Assembly: GCA_017961265.1 (NCBI GenBank) | Contig: JAGCXN010000020.1 | Span: 1 to 38,676 of the forward strand | Direction: 5' to 3' | Length of the DNA stretch: 38,676 bases | Source of the DNA: Bacteroidales bacterium | Lineage (GTDB): Bacteria; Bacteroidota; Bacteroidia; Bacteroidales; WCHB1-69 | Shown: one piece after another, positions 1 to 6,619 of the stretch | Layout: each line of letters starts with the position of its first letter | Numbering within the stretch: the stretch's first letter is position 1 | Notes under the pieces: model-generated | What the model was told of the DNA's origin: nothing | The model's database searches: none | What the model saw: the letters and a program-made list of their open reading frames with translations, nothing else | Program-made: the position numbers and the translations under genes

Positions 1-861
1 CTGCTGGCTGAGACTGTCGCCGCTTTTGCGGTAGTAGCGGTAGAGCCATCCGTTGTTGACCTCATCCTCGTATTTCACTTGGTAAGAAAAACGGAGGGCG
101 AACTTCTGGCCGGTATAGTTGAGGGCGATGTTGCCATTGACGAAGTGGTTGAACCCATAGTTGGCGGCCACCATCCCGGTAAGCCCTTTCATTCCGCCTT
201 TTTTGGTGACGATATTGATGATGCCGCCGGTGCCTTCCGCGTCGTAGGTGGCGTTAGGGTTCGTAATGATTTCAATGCTCCCCACGTTGGAGGAGGGGAT
301 GGCGTGGATGGAGCCGAGGTTGGTGGGCACGCCGTCGATGAGAAGCAGCACGTTGCTGTTGCCTCGGAGTGCGACATTCCCGTTGGGGTCAACGGTCACC
401 GAGGGTTGGCCCCGAAGCACGTCGGCCACCGAGCCACCCATCAGATCGGTGGGATCGGTCGGGGTGATGACGGTACGTTCGCCGGACACAATCGTCCGTG
501 ACTTTTCAGCCGAAACGGTCACCCCGGCCAATGCTTGGGAGGTGGGTTCCAATACTATTTTCCCCAAGTTGATATAAGATGTATCGGCGTGAAAATCAAT
601 ATATTTTGTTTTGTAACCCATATAGACGGCCACTAATTTGTAAGCATTTGGCGACTGTGGCACCTGAAGTTCAAAAAGGTCGTCCGTATTGGTCAGCGTT
701 CCCGTGATGATGCTGTCCTGTTGTTGTACATACACAGAGGCATAGACTGGAAGACTATCGGTAGTAGTCACTTTTCCCGACACCTTGCACCAATTTTGCT
801 GTGCGGCAACAGAAAAACTGACAAGCAGGAGGATGATGAAAAGCGGGAGGCGGCGGGACAT
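1..861 (-). CDS. TonB-dependent receptor-like outer-membrane protein, N-terminal part (cut by window edge)
   Basis: The frame reads open from an ATG at 861 to the left edge (287 codons, no stop), so only the N-terminus is present. Residues 1-21 form a signal peptide ending in VAAQ. A carboxypeptidase-regulatory-like beta-sandwich follows (about residues 25-105), then a TonB plug-like domain with the motifs ADVLRGQPSV, ALRGNSNVLLLIDGVP and GGIINIVTKKG. This layout matches the Bacteroidota outer-membrane beta-barrel family related to SusC/TonB receptors, which span the outer membrane. The start is supported by a -7 box at 887-894, about 25 bp upstream. The substrate cannot be read from this part, and no SusD partner is visible in the window. 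Confidence 0.85.
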   Translation of the reverse strand, partial: MSRRLPLFIILLLVSFSVAAQQNWCKVSGKVTTTDSLPVYASVYVQQQDSIITGTLTNTDDLFELQVPQSPNAYKLVAVYMGYKTKYIDFHADTSYINLGKIVLEPTSQALAGVTVSAEKSRTIVSGERTVITPTDPTDLMGGSVADVLRGQPSVTVDPNGNVALRGNSNVLLLIDGVPTNLGSIHAIPSSNVGSIEIITNPNATYDAEGTGGIINIVTKKGGMKGLTGMVAANYGFNHFVNGNIALNYTGQKFALRFSYQVKYEDEVNNGWLYRYYRKSGDSLSQQ

Positions 862-886
862 GGGAACTTTATGTAAAATAGTGAGG

Positions 887-894
887 CAAAAATA
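887..894 (-). promoter_or_regulatory. Bacteroidota -7 promoter box of the receptor gene
   Basis: Read on the minus strand this is TATTTTTG, matching the TAnnTTTG -7 consensus of the Bacteroidota primary sigma factor. It lies about 25 bp upstream of the ATG at 861, giving a leader of about 20 nt. Confidence 0.6.
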
Positions 895-997
895 CGCTTT
901 TCCAAGAAATTCACAATACTTTTACCACGCTTTTCCAAAAATATCCCTCTCCACCCAAGCCCCCACATCCTTTTTCCGTTTATTAAAAGAAAAGACA

Positions 998-1555
998 ATG
1001 AGATTCCGGCTGCTTTTCTTCCTTCTTTTTATAGGGTTGATGATGATGGGGAACGCCCAGCACATCACCATGAAAAACTACCAGCAAAAGGTGCCGCCCA
1101 GCGGGTTGGTACAGATTTCACAAAACGCGTATAGGGACCGCACTCCCATCACCAACCTCGACTGGCTCGAGTACCTTTATTGGTTGGAAAAGATTTATGG
1201 AAAAGAATCGGAAGAATACCGCGCCGCCCAGCCCGATATGCAGATTCTTCTACAGCAGCTGCCCGACAGCATCGCCACCTACTATTTTCGGAATCCAGGG
1301 TACAACTCCTTTCCCATGTTGGGCATTCCGCCCCAGCAGGCCCGCGCCTACTGCCAGTGGCGCACCGACCGCGTGGCAGAATGGATGCTCGTCAAGTTGA
1401 AACTTTTACCCAACTACAGTGATTGGTCTCGTGAAAATTGTTTTACCATTGAAAATCAGGAAATTCCGAAGGATTTGAAAATCCTCTACTTCTTCCTGCC
1501 CACCGAAAATACAGAGACCCGCTACGGATTCGTCTGCTTCGCCGAGTGGCGGTAG
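998..1555 (+). CDS. Small secreted FGE/sulfatase-modifying-like protein
   Basis: The protein has 185 residues. I chose the ATG at 998 because it starts a clear signal peptide (hydrophobic run of about residues 3-18, ending near GNAQ); the open frame extends further upstream but that part has no signal-like start. The mature part contains NAYRDRTPITNLDWLEYLYW and PMLGIPPQQARAYCQWRTDR. These resemble the formylglycine-generating-enzyme fold also found in GldJ/GldK-type lipoproteins, where a core of the form P-V-x-x-(I/V)-x-x-x-x-A-x-x-(F/Y)-C-x-W-R recurs. The protein is far shorter than a complete FGE domain (about 250 residues), so it is a minimal or reduced version and enzymatic activity is doubtful. 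It is divergent from the receptor gene and probably acts in the envelope. The family call is moderate and the function is unknown. Confidence 0.65.
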   Translation: MRFRLLFFLLFIGLMMMGNAQHITMKNYQQKVPPSGLVQISQNAYRDRTPITNLDWLEYLYWLEKIYGKESEEYRAAQPDMQILLQQLPDSIATYYFRNPGYNSFPMLGIPPQQARAYCQWRTDRVAEWMLVKLKLLPNYSDWSRENCFTIENQEIPKDLKILYFFLPTENTETRYGFVCFAEWR

Positions 1556-1619
1556 CGAAATTTTGTCACCCTTTTCCGCCAAATCGTCACCAAAAGTGGA
1601 CAATATGGCAAAACGGTTT

Positions 1620-1636
1620 TTGGCACACTCCTTGTT
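1620..1636 (+). promoter_or_regulatory. Sigma-54-like promoter upstream of hsp20
   Basis: The sequence TTGGCACACTCCTTGTT matches the sigma-54 consensus TGGCAC-R-N4-TTGC at every fixed base except the last (T for C), with the correct spacing between the -24 GG and the -12 element. It lies 80 bp upstream of the Hsp20 ATG. I saw no TAnnTTTG box nearby. A sigma-54 gene (rpoN) is present in this window at 16716-18149. No activator-binding site was identified. Confidence 0.45.
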
Positions 1637-1715
1637 AACTATGTCCGCGGTTGCTGAAGCGAAAGCGGAGGCGCCAAGAATAAAATGTTTAACAATTTAA
1701 AAATGGAGGTGTATT

Positions 1716-2141
1716 ATGCTACCAGTAATGTTTAAAAACAGTTGGTTTCCGACAGTGTTTGAAGATTTCCTGAACAATGATTTTATGCCTCGTGCCAATA
1801 CAACCGCACCGGCAGTCAATGTGAAGGTGGACGACAAGGCCTACACGATGGAGGTGGCCGCCCCGGGTATCAAGAAGGAGTTCTGCCGCGTGAGCATCAA
1901 TGATGAAGGCAACTTGAATGTCGCCATTGAGAACAAGGTGGAACACAAAGAGGAAGAGAAGAAACACCACTATCTGCGCCGTGAGTTCTCGTACACCAAC
2001 TACGAGCAGGTCTACACCCTGCCCGAGGACGTGGACAAAGACAACATCGAAGCCAAGGTGGAGAACGGCATTCTGACCGTCACCCTGCCGAGAATACAGA
2101 AAGAGGTGAAGAAACTCGGCCGCAACATCAACATTGGATAA
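1716..2141 (+). CDS. Hsp20 family small heat-shock protein
   Basis: This is a 141-residue small heat-shock protein, an ATP-independent holdase that binds unfolding proteins in the cytosol. The alpha-crystallin domain covers about residues 30-128. It begins with APAVNVKVDDKAYTMEVAAPG and ends with the conserved strand motif NGILTVTLP. The N-terminus (MLPVMFKNSWFPTVFEDFLN) is the family's short aromatic substrate-binding arm. A strong Shine-Dalgarno sequence, GGAGGT at 1705-1710, sits 5 nt before the ATG, which is unusual for this phylum and suggests a high translation rate. A sigma-54-like promoter lies 80 bp upstream and a strong intrinsic terminator follows at 2163-2197, so the gene appears monocistronic. 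Confidence 0.95.
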   Translation: MLPVMFKNSWFPTVFEDFLNNDFMPRANTTAPAVNVKVDDKAYTMEVAAPGIKKEFCRVSINDEGNLNVAIENKVEHKEEEKKHHYLRREFSYTNYEQVYTLPEDVDKDNIEAKVENGILTVTLPRIQKEVKKLGRNINIG

Positions 2142-2162
2142 TCTTCAAACGGAAACGCTAGC

Positions 2163-2197
2163 AAAAAGAGACGCGATTCATCGCGTCTCTTTTTTTT
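2163..2197 (+). terminator. Intrinsic terminator after hsp20
   Basis: AGAGACGCGA at 2167-2176 pairs perfectly with TCGCGTCTCT at 2181-2190 around a TTCA loop. The stem can be extended by A5:T5 pairs, and the T-run continues to 2197. The outer arms (AGAGACG/CGTCTCT) are the same as in the REP-like palindromes at 3584, 6565 and 8575, so the terminator may derive from that repeat family. Confidence 0.85.
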
Positions 2198-2312
2198 GCC
2201 CTTTTTTGCCGATTTCCTCCTAAAAATTTCCATTTTTTAGTGGAACACAGACATAAAAATTCGCCTTAGTTTGCAAATTTTATTTGTAAGTAATTGATTA
2301 TAAATGATAAAA

Positions 2313-2385
2313 ATATTTGCGTAAAAATCACACAAACTTATTGTATCTTCAAATAAAGTTGTATTTTTGCGTACTTTTTACACAA
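2313..2385 (+). promoter_or_regulatory. Promoter and direct repeat upstream of the Nudix regulator
   Basis: A -7 box TATTTTTG lies at 2362-2369 with a TTG at 2341-2343 as a possible -33 element. The -7 region is part of an imperfect direct repeat: ATATTTGCGTA...CACAA at 2313-2335 and TATTTTTGCGTA...CACAA at 2362-2385, exactly 50 bp apart at the shared GCGTA core. Autoregulation by the downstream NrtR-like protein is an inference. Confidence 0.45.
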
Positions 2386-2399
2386 TTAAAAACACAACA

Positions 2400-3113
2400 A
2401 TGAGTTACACTTACGAATATCCTCGTCCGGCAGTGGCTACCGACTGTGTGGTTTTCGGCTTCAATGGGAGAGATCTACAAATCTTGCTTATTGAGCGAGG
2501 CAACGAGCCGTTCAAAGGGTGTTGGGCGTTCCCCGGTGGGTTTATGAATATGGACGAAACCGCCGAGCAGAGCGCACTCCGCGAACTACAGGAGGAGACG
2601 GGCCTTGCTATCAATAGGATAAAGCAGTTGGGGGCGTTCTCCGACGTGCAGCGGGATCCCCGCGGACGGGTGGTCTCCATTGCCTTCTACGCTTTGATCC
2701 GGCCAGCGGAAGTTACTGGCGGCGACGATGCGAGTGAGGCCCGCTGGTTCGCCCTCGACGATGTCCCCCGCCTCGCCTTCGACCACGACTACATCCTCCG
2801 TAAGGCCATGCAGCAATTGCGCAAAGACATCCATTTCGAACCCATCGGATTTGATCTGCTCAACAAATCTTTCACCATGCCGGAATTGCAACGGCTTTAT
2901 GAGGCCATCCTCGGGGTACGCTTCGACCGACGCAATTTCGAGAAGAAGATGTTGCAGACAGGCATTCTTCAAATTGTTGAAGATGAGGAAGATGATGATG
3001 ATTTGTTTGAGCAGCTAACCAGTAAACCCGGCCGAAAAGGGCGGAAATTCTCCTTCAATAAGGAAAACTACGACCGCTTCAAGCAGGATAACAATTTCAA
3101 ATTGGAATTTTAA
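2400..3113 (+). CDS. Nudix domain/winged-helix regulator or hydrolase (NrtR/AraR-like)
   Basis: The protein has 237 residues starting at the ATG at 2400 (MSYTYEYPRP). An in-frame start 33 bp upstream overlaps the -7 promoter box and is rejected. Residues about 10-140 form a Nudix domain. The Nudix box lies at 46-68 with GG(F), E53 and RELQEETG (61-68), so the metal-binding glutamates are present and hydrolysis of ADP-ribose-like substrates is possible. Residues about 150-210 contain SFTMPELQRLYEAILG and DRRNFEKKMLQTG, the winged-helix signature of NrtR-type regulators. In that family the Nudix part senses ADP-ribose or another nucleotide-linked ligand and the winged helix binds DNA; a Bacteroides member regulates arabinose genes. 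The macro-like gene starts 31 bp downstream, probably in the same transcript. Whether it is enzyme, regulator or both is open. Confidence 0.85.
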   Translation: MSYTYEYPRPAVATDCVVFGFNGRDLQILLIERGNEPFKGCWAFPGGFMNMDETAEQSALRELQEETGLAINRIKQLGAFSDVQRDPRGRVVSIAFYALIRPAEVTGGDDASEARWFALDDVPRLAFDHDYILRKAMQQLRKDIHFEPIGFDLLNKSFTMPELQRLYEAILGVRFDRRNFEKKMLQTGILQIVEDEEDDDDLFEQLTSKPGRKGRKFSFNKENYDRFKQDNNFKLEF

Positions 3114-3144
3114 CCCGTTTATTCATCATACAAAACCCTTATTT

Positions 3145-3558
3145 ATGGATACAACAGAAGAAAAACTGAAAGTTCATAACCGCATTACCCCCGACTTTAT
3201 CACCTCCTTGAAAGACAATGAGATTTTTGTCTTCGGCAGTAATTTGGAAGGGATGCATGGCGGCGGCGCGGCACGCGTGGCAAGAGAAAAATTCGGTGCC
3301 GTTATGGGACAAGGTGTTGGTTTGCAAGGCAAAAGCTACGCCATCCCAACAATGCAAGGTGGCGTGGAAACCATCGCCCCATACGTGGACGAGTTTGTGG
3401 CGTTTGCCAAGCAGCATCCCGAACAGACCTTCCTCGTGACGCGCATCGGCTGCGGCATCGCCGGCTTCGACGATGACGAAATAGCGCCGCTGTTCGTGAA
3501 GGCCATCGACGTCCCCAATATCCATCTGCCAGAAAGTTTCTGGAAGGAACTGGTATAA
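3145..3558 (+). CDS. Macro-like domain protein (A1S_2505-type)
   Basis: The protein has 137 residues and no signal peptide or membrane segment. Around residues 26-45, NEIFVFGSNLEGMHGGGAAR resembles the glycine-rich ADP-ribose-binding start of macrodomain-like proteins (annotated in phage and bacteria as A1S_2505-like). YAIPTM (65-70) and TRIGCGIAGF later in the chain match the second conserved loop. Macrodomain relatives bind or hydrolyse ADP-ribose adducts. The gene follows a Nudix/NrtR-type gene by 31 bp, and the two together suggest a small ADP-ribose or NAD-derivative module; that is inference from family and context. It is convergent with the YgjP gene, and a palindromic repeat lies between them. 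Confidence 0.75.
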   Translation: MDTTEEKLKVHNRITPDFITSLKDNEIFVFGSNLEGMHGGGAARVAREKFGAVMGQGVGLQGKSYAIPTMQGGVETIAPYVDEFVAFAKQHPEQTFLVTRIGCGIAGFDDDEIAPLFVKAIDVPNIHLPESFWKELV

Positions 3559-3583
3559 ACCTGATTGTCTGTTGATTTGTACC

Positions 3584-3613
3584 TGTAGAGACGTGGTGCA
3601 CCGCGTCTCTACA
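3584..3613. repeat. REP-like 30-bp palindrome acting as a convergent terminator
   Basis: TGTAGAGACG at the left pairs with CGTCTCTACA at the right around a GGTGCACC-type centre, with one G-T mismatch. It sits between two convergent genes (stops at 3558 and 3618), is followed by six Ts on the plus strand, and so can terminate transcription. Related copies lie at 6565-6586 and 8575-8602. Confidence 0.75.
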
Positions 3614-3617
3614 TTTT

Positions 3618-4307
3618 TTATGAATCCAAACTCAACGTCACACCATAATCGTGCAGCCAATTCTCATACTCTTTGTAGTTGGGCATGACCGAGAAAACAG
3701 AATCCCAGAATTGACGAGTATGCTGCGGATATTTTAAATGAGTAAGTTCGTGAACTATCAAGTAATCAATGATTTCCGGCTTTGCCATAATACATTTCCA
3801 ATGGAAATTGATGGTGTGTTGCGGGGTACACGATGCCCAATGCCCACCCAATTCGATGAGACGGATAGAAGTGGGTGTGCGGCCGACTAATTCTGAAAAA
3901 TGGGCAATTCGCTCCTGCAAGTAAGGCAGGCCTTGCTTTTTGTAAAACTTGATGAACGTTTCTTTGGCTTTAGGTAAACAAGATCCTTTCAGCACAAATT
4001 TGTCGTCAACAATCTCCAAGGACTTTTTGGCCGTCTCGGAAATGAACAAATTATACGATTTCCCCATAAACAGGAATGCCTGCCCGTTGACAAAATTCCG
4101 GTTGATGTGCGCCTTGTTTACAGCCTTACGGTTGGCTACATGCTTGCAAATCAAATATTCCCTCGCCTCAAGCTCTTTACGGATGGCTCCCTCATCGCAG
4201 TCGAACGGCGCCACTGCGTTCACTGATCCGTCACGCTCAATGTTTACCGTGATGGTTTTGCGACGTTTCGAACGCTTGACCTCTATGTCCAAATCACCGA
4301 TCCTCAT
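3618..4307 (-). CDS. YgjP-like (DUF45) zinc metallopeptidase
   Basis: The protein has 229 residues. The zinc-binding motif HELTH is at residues 186-190 with a downstream histidine at 196 (YPQHTRQFW) as the likely third ligand. The N-terminal beta-rich part (IEVKRSKRRKTITVNIERDG) and the motif GGHWASCTPQHTINFHW (about 154-170) are typical of the YgjP/DUF45 (WLM-like, SprT-related) family. The family is often carried in accessory loci, sometimes beside restriction genes. I chose the ATG at 4307 because it begins just after the stop of the upstream ATPase gene (13 nt gap), so the two genes are probably cotranscribed. The substrate is unknown. Confidence 0.88.
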   Translation of the reverse strand: MRIGDLDIEVKRSKRRKTITVNIERDGSVNAVAPFDCDEGAIRKELEAREYLICKHVANRKAVNKAHINRNFVNGQAFLFMGKSYNLFISETAKKSLEIVDDKFVLKGSCLPKAKETFIKFYKKQGLPYLQERIAHFSELVGRTPTSIRLIELGGHWASCTPQHTINFHWKCIMAKPEIIDYLIVHELTHLKYPQHTRQFWDSVFSVMPNYKEYENWLHDYGVTLSLDS

Positions 4308-4320
4308 ACGAAAGCATTGA

Positions 4321-5472
4321 TTATTTTGGACTGATAATCTTACCAGCCCATAATCTTGACAGAAATTCTTTTGCAGGCCACACTTCAACATCATTAAACA
4401 ATCTTGGCGTTTCTTCCAACGAAACAACCACAAGTTTACATTGCGGATGTTCTTCTTTAAATGCCTTTAATCCTTTGAGATGTGAAGAAGCGATCCTTTC
4501 GGAAGACTTTATCTCAATGGCGAGTTCGGCGTCTCCTATCACTGCGTCAACCTCGTATGCATTATTTAAAGTGTGCCAAAAAGACAGTTTTTTGTTTGAT
4601 TCGGAATAATCCAGATAAGCCGCCAACTCTTGAATGATAAGATGTTCAAAAGCATGTCCGTATTCCGCAGTGCCATGCTGAAGTTTTTCTCTATGCAAGA
4701 GATAGTTTGTTATACCAACATCAAAATAATAAAACTTTGGTGCCAGCTGCACTTTGCGTTTTATCACTTTTGTATATGCAGGAATAAACATACCAACCAG
4801 TGTCTCCTCAAGGATTGTAAAATATTCCTTGATGGTTTTGGAAGACACTCCGCAATCGCTGGCTATTTTGGTGTAATTAACCATTTCGGTGTCACTCAAT
4901 GCCGCCACCTCTAAAAAACGGGTGAAGGAATCAAGGTTGCGGACCAAAGCCTCTGCAATGATTTCCTGCTGTAAATAATCTCCGATGTATGCTTGCAGAC
5001 GTTTTTGGGGGTTTTCAATCAGATAATGTCGTGGAAGCATACCATGGTTTATTGCTTTATTCAATTCAAAATCAGGAATTTCGGCACTTACCAAAGGATG
5101 CAGAACTTTACGAATAGCCCTTCCGCCAAGCATATTGGCACTTGTTCGTCTCAGTTTTCTGGCACTTGAGCCGCAAAGTATGAAACGAATGTCTTTGTTG
5201 GTCATAAGCCAGTGTACTTCATCCAACAAGGCGGGAATCTTCTGAACCTCGTCTATAACCACCACAGAGCCTTCATCTAGCAACATGCACTCGTCTCTCA
5301 GCAAATAAGGTTTGAGTTTATATTTTGTATAAACGTCGGATTTAAGCAAGTCGTAATATGGGACATTGGGAAACAATTGTTTCAACAAGGTGCTTTTACC
5401 CGTTTGGCGAGGTCCCCATAAAAACAGGCTGTCGCTTTCTATATCGCTGAGTGACAATAATCTGTTTAACAT
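4321..5472 (-). CDS. AAA_14/DUF4143 ATPase
   Basis: The protein has 383 residues. Walker A is GPRQTGKS (20-27), Walker B is VVVIDEVQK (70-78), and a sensor segment GSSARKLRR follows, as in AAA_14 domains. The C-terminal half contains a helical DUF4143 region and the motif EVDAVIGDAELAIEIKSS, which looks like the E-(V)D-x(n)-E-I-K core of a PD-(D/E)XK nuclease fold. Members are common, strain-variable ATPases with no settled role; links to mobile elements or toxin-like activity have been proposed. The region is richer in A+T than the flanking genes. The upstream region holds three 12-bp operator-like sites (5538-5581). The metallopeptidase follows 13 nt downstream. Confidence 0.88.
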   Translation of the reverse strand: MLNRLLSLSDIESDSLFLWGPRQTGKSTLLKQLFPNVPYYDLLKSDVYTKYKLKPYLLRDECMLLDEGSVVVIDEVQKIPALLDEVHWLMTNKDIRFILCGSSARKLRRTSANMLGGRAIRKVLHPLVSAEIPDFELNKAINHGMLPRHYLIENPQKRLQAYIGDYLQQEIIAEALVRNLDSFTRFLEVAALSDTEMVNYTKIASDCGVSSKTIKEYFTILEETLVGMFIPAYTKVIKRKVQLAPKFYYFDVGITNYLLHREKLQHGTAEYGHAFEHLIIQELAAYLDYSESNKKLSFWHTLNNAYEVDAVIGDAELAIEIKSSERIASSHLKGLKAFKEEHPQCKLVVVSLEETPRLFNDVEVWPAKEFLSRLWAGKIISPK

Positions 5473-5495
5473 ACCAATAGATATTTTCTCGAATG

Positions 5496-5581
5496 CAAAG
5501 ATACAAGAAAAAACAATACAAACATTATTTTTGAGTGAAAATTTGAAGTTGTACTTCAGATTTTACGATAAAATTTGAAGT
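5496..5581 (-). promoter_or_regulatory. Promoter with triple 12-bp operator-like sites upstream of the AAA_14 gene
   Basis: The minus strand has a -7 box TATCTTTG at 5503-5496, 24 bp before the ATG at 5472. Upstream lie AAAATTTGAAGT at 5538-5549, its inverted copy ACTTCAGATTTT at 5553-5564 (one mismatch), and a third exact copy AAAATTTGAAGT at 5570-5581. The first two form an inverted repeat with a 3-bp spacer. This is a credible binding site for a dimeric regulator; the protein is not identified. Confidence 0.5.
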
Positions 5582-5742
5582 AGAAGGTCAAAAAATCACT
5601 TTAATTTTTGTTGATGATGAATTGTCTCAGCACACTCTCATTACTCTTTGCCAACTTAATCAACTCTGTATGTCATTTTTTGCCAAAAAAAGTGCAGAAA
5701 AATCACAGAATTGTGATGTTTTTAAAAGGAAAGAGGTCTCTT

Positions 5743-6441
5743 TTACCCTAGCATTTCTACCAGCTCCCGAATATTCCCGACCTGCTGCATCCGTTCGTGC
5801 TCGAAGTGGTCGATGACCTCGTGCTGCCACATGATTTCGTAAGGGATATAGATGGTGCTGGCCCCGATGTTGAGGGCGGGTAGAATGTCGGATTTCAGGG
5901 AGTTGCCGACCATCAGCAGCTCCTCCGGCACGATGCCCATCTCCCGACATAAGTCGCGGTACTGCTCCTCCGTCTTGTCGGTGACGATGAAAACTTTGTC
6001 GAAACAGGGCTGTAATCCCGACCGTTTCAGCTTGTTCCCCTGCGTGAGCAGCTCCCCCTTGGTGAAGACCACCAGCCGGTAGCGTCCGGAGTCCTTCAGT
6101 GCCTTTAGGGTTTCCGCCACTCCGTCCAACGGCTTCGCGTCCAACCGTAGCAGCTGCCGTCCCATCTCAATGATTTTCCCGATTTCGGTGGCCGTCACCT
6201 TTCCCTCACTGATCTTTATCGCGCTCTCTATCAATGACATCGTGAAGGCGATGGCACCGTACCCGTAGTCGGGCATATTGGCCATCTCCACCCCGAAGAT
6301 CCGTTCCGACAATTCCTCCTCCGTCCCATACGGCGCTAACATCCGGCACAATTCGTGCTCCGCATTCCGAAAATAGGGCTCGTTGTTCCACAATGTGTCG
6401 TCCGCATCAAACGCAATAACCTTTATTTTGCTGTAATTCAT
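5743..6441 (-). CDS. HAD-superfamily hydrolase (phosphatase-like)
   Basis: The protein has 232 residues. HAD motif I is DADDT (D12 nucleophile, D14 acid/base). Motif II is VVFTKG (Thr). A lysine region (GNKLKRSG) follows, and motif IV is MVGNSLKSDILPA (Asp for Mg2+). A helical C1 cap lies between motifs I and II. This fits the YjjG/phosphoglycolate phosphatase-like branch of soluble phosphomonoesterases. The substrate is not predictable. It lies downstream of the ABC-F gene on the same strand but is separated by 175 bp of repeats, so cotranscription is uncertain. Confidence 0.88.
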   Translation of the reverse strand: MNYSKIKVIAFDADDTLWNNEPYFRNAEHELCRMLAPYGTEEELSERIFGVEMANMPDYGYGAIAFTMSLIESAIKISEGKVTATEIGKIIEMGRQLLRLDAKPLDGVAETLKALKDSGRYRLVVFTKGELLTQGNKLKRSGLQPCFDKVFIVTDKTEEQYRDLCREMGIVPEELLMVGNSLKSDILPALNIGASTIYIPYEIMWQHEVIDHFEHERMQQVGNIRELVEMLG

Positions 6442-6452
6442 TGTTTTACATT

Positions 6453-6536
6453 TTCATCAATACGGGGATTTACATCCTCCGATTCATCAATACGGGGATT
6501 TACATCCCCGTCTAAGTTCTGGCACCCCTGCGGGGT
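6453..6536. repeat. REP-like cluster: 30-bp-period direct repeat and two small palindromes
   Basis: A 25-nt unit (core TACGGGGATTTACATCC) occurs at 6453-6477 and again at 6483-6507, a 30-bp period. In the second copy the unit becomes a perfect hairpin: ACGGGGAT/ATCCCCGT with a TTAC loop (6492-6511). A separate small palindrome, ACCCC-TGC-GGGGT, is at 6524-6536. Both forms recur in modified shape near the Y1 transposase (15653-15815). They lie in the 3' region of the ABC-F gene. Confidence 0.75.
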
Positions 6537-6564
6537 TCCTGTAGGTATTATTTTTTTTCATATT

Positions 6565-6619
6565 GAGACGATGTGCACATCGTCTCTACTATACCCTATT
6601 TACTATACCCTATCCCCTA
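6565..6619. repeat. Composite repeat: palindrome plus TAG heptads (copy 1)
   Basis: A perfect 22-bp palindrome (GAGACGATGTG/CACATCGTCTC) at 6565-6586 is followed by five 7-bp units. On the minus strand each unit begins with TAG (at 6619, 6612, 6605, 6598 and 6591). The 55-bp stretch matches 8578-8632 at 53 positions. The ABC-F stop codon is the first TAG of the series. Confidence 0.85.

Noticed and set aside
5622-5816. Short plus-strand frame between the HAD and AAA_14 genes
   Set aside because: It runs into the 3' end of the HAD gene on the other strand and has no family match.
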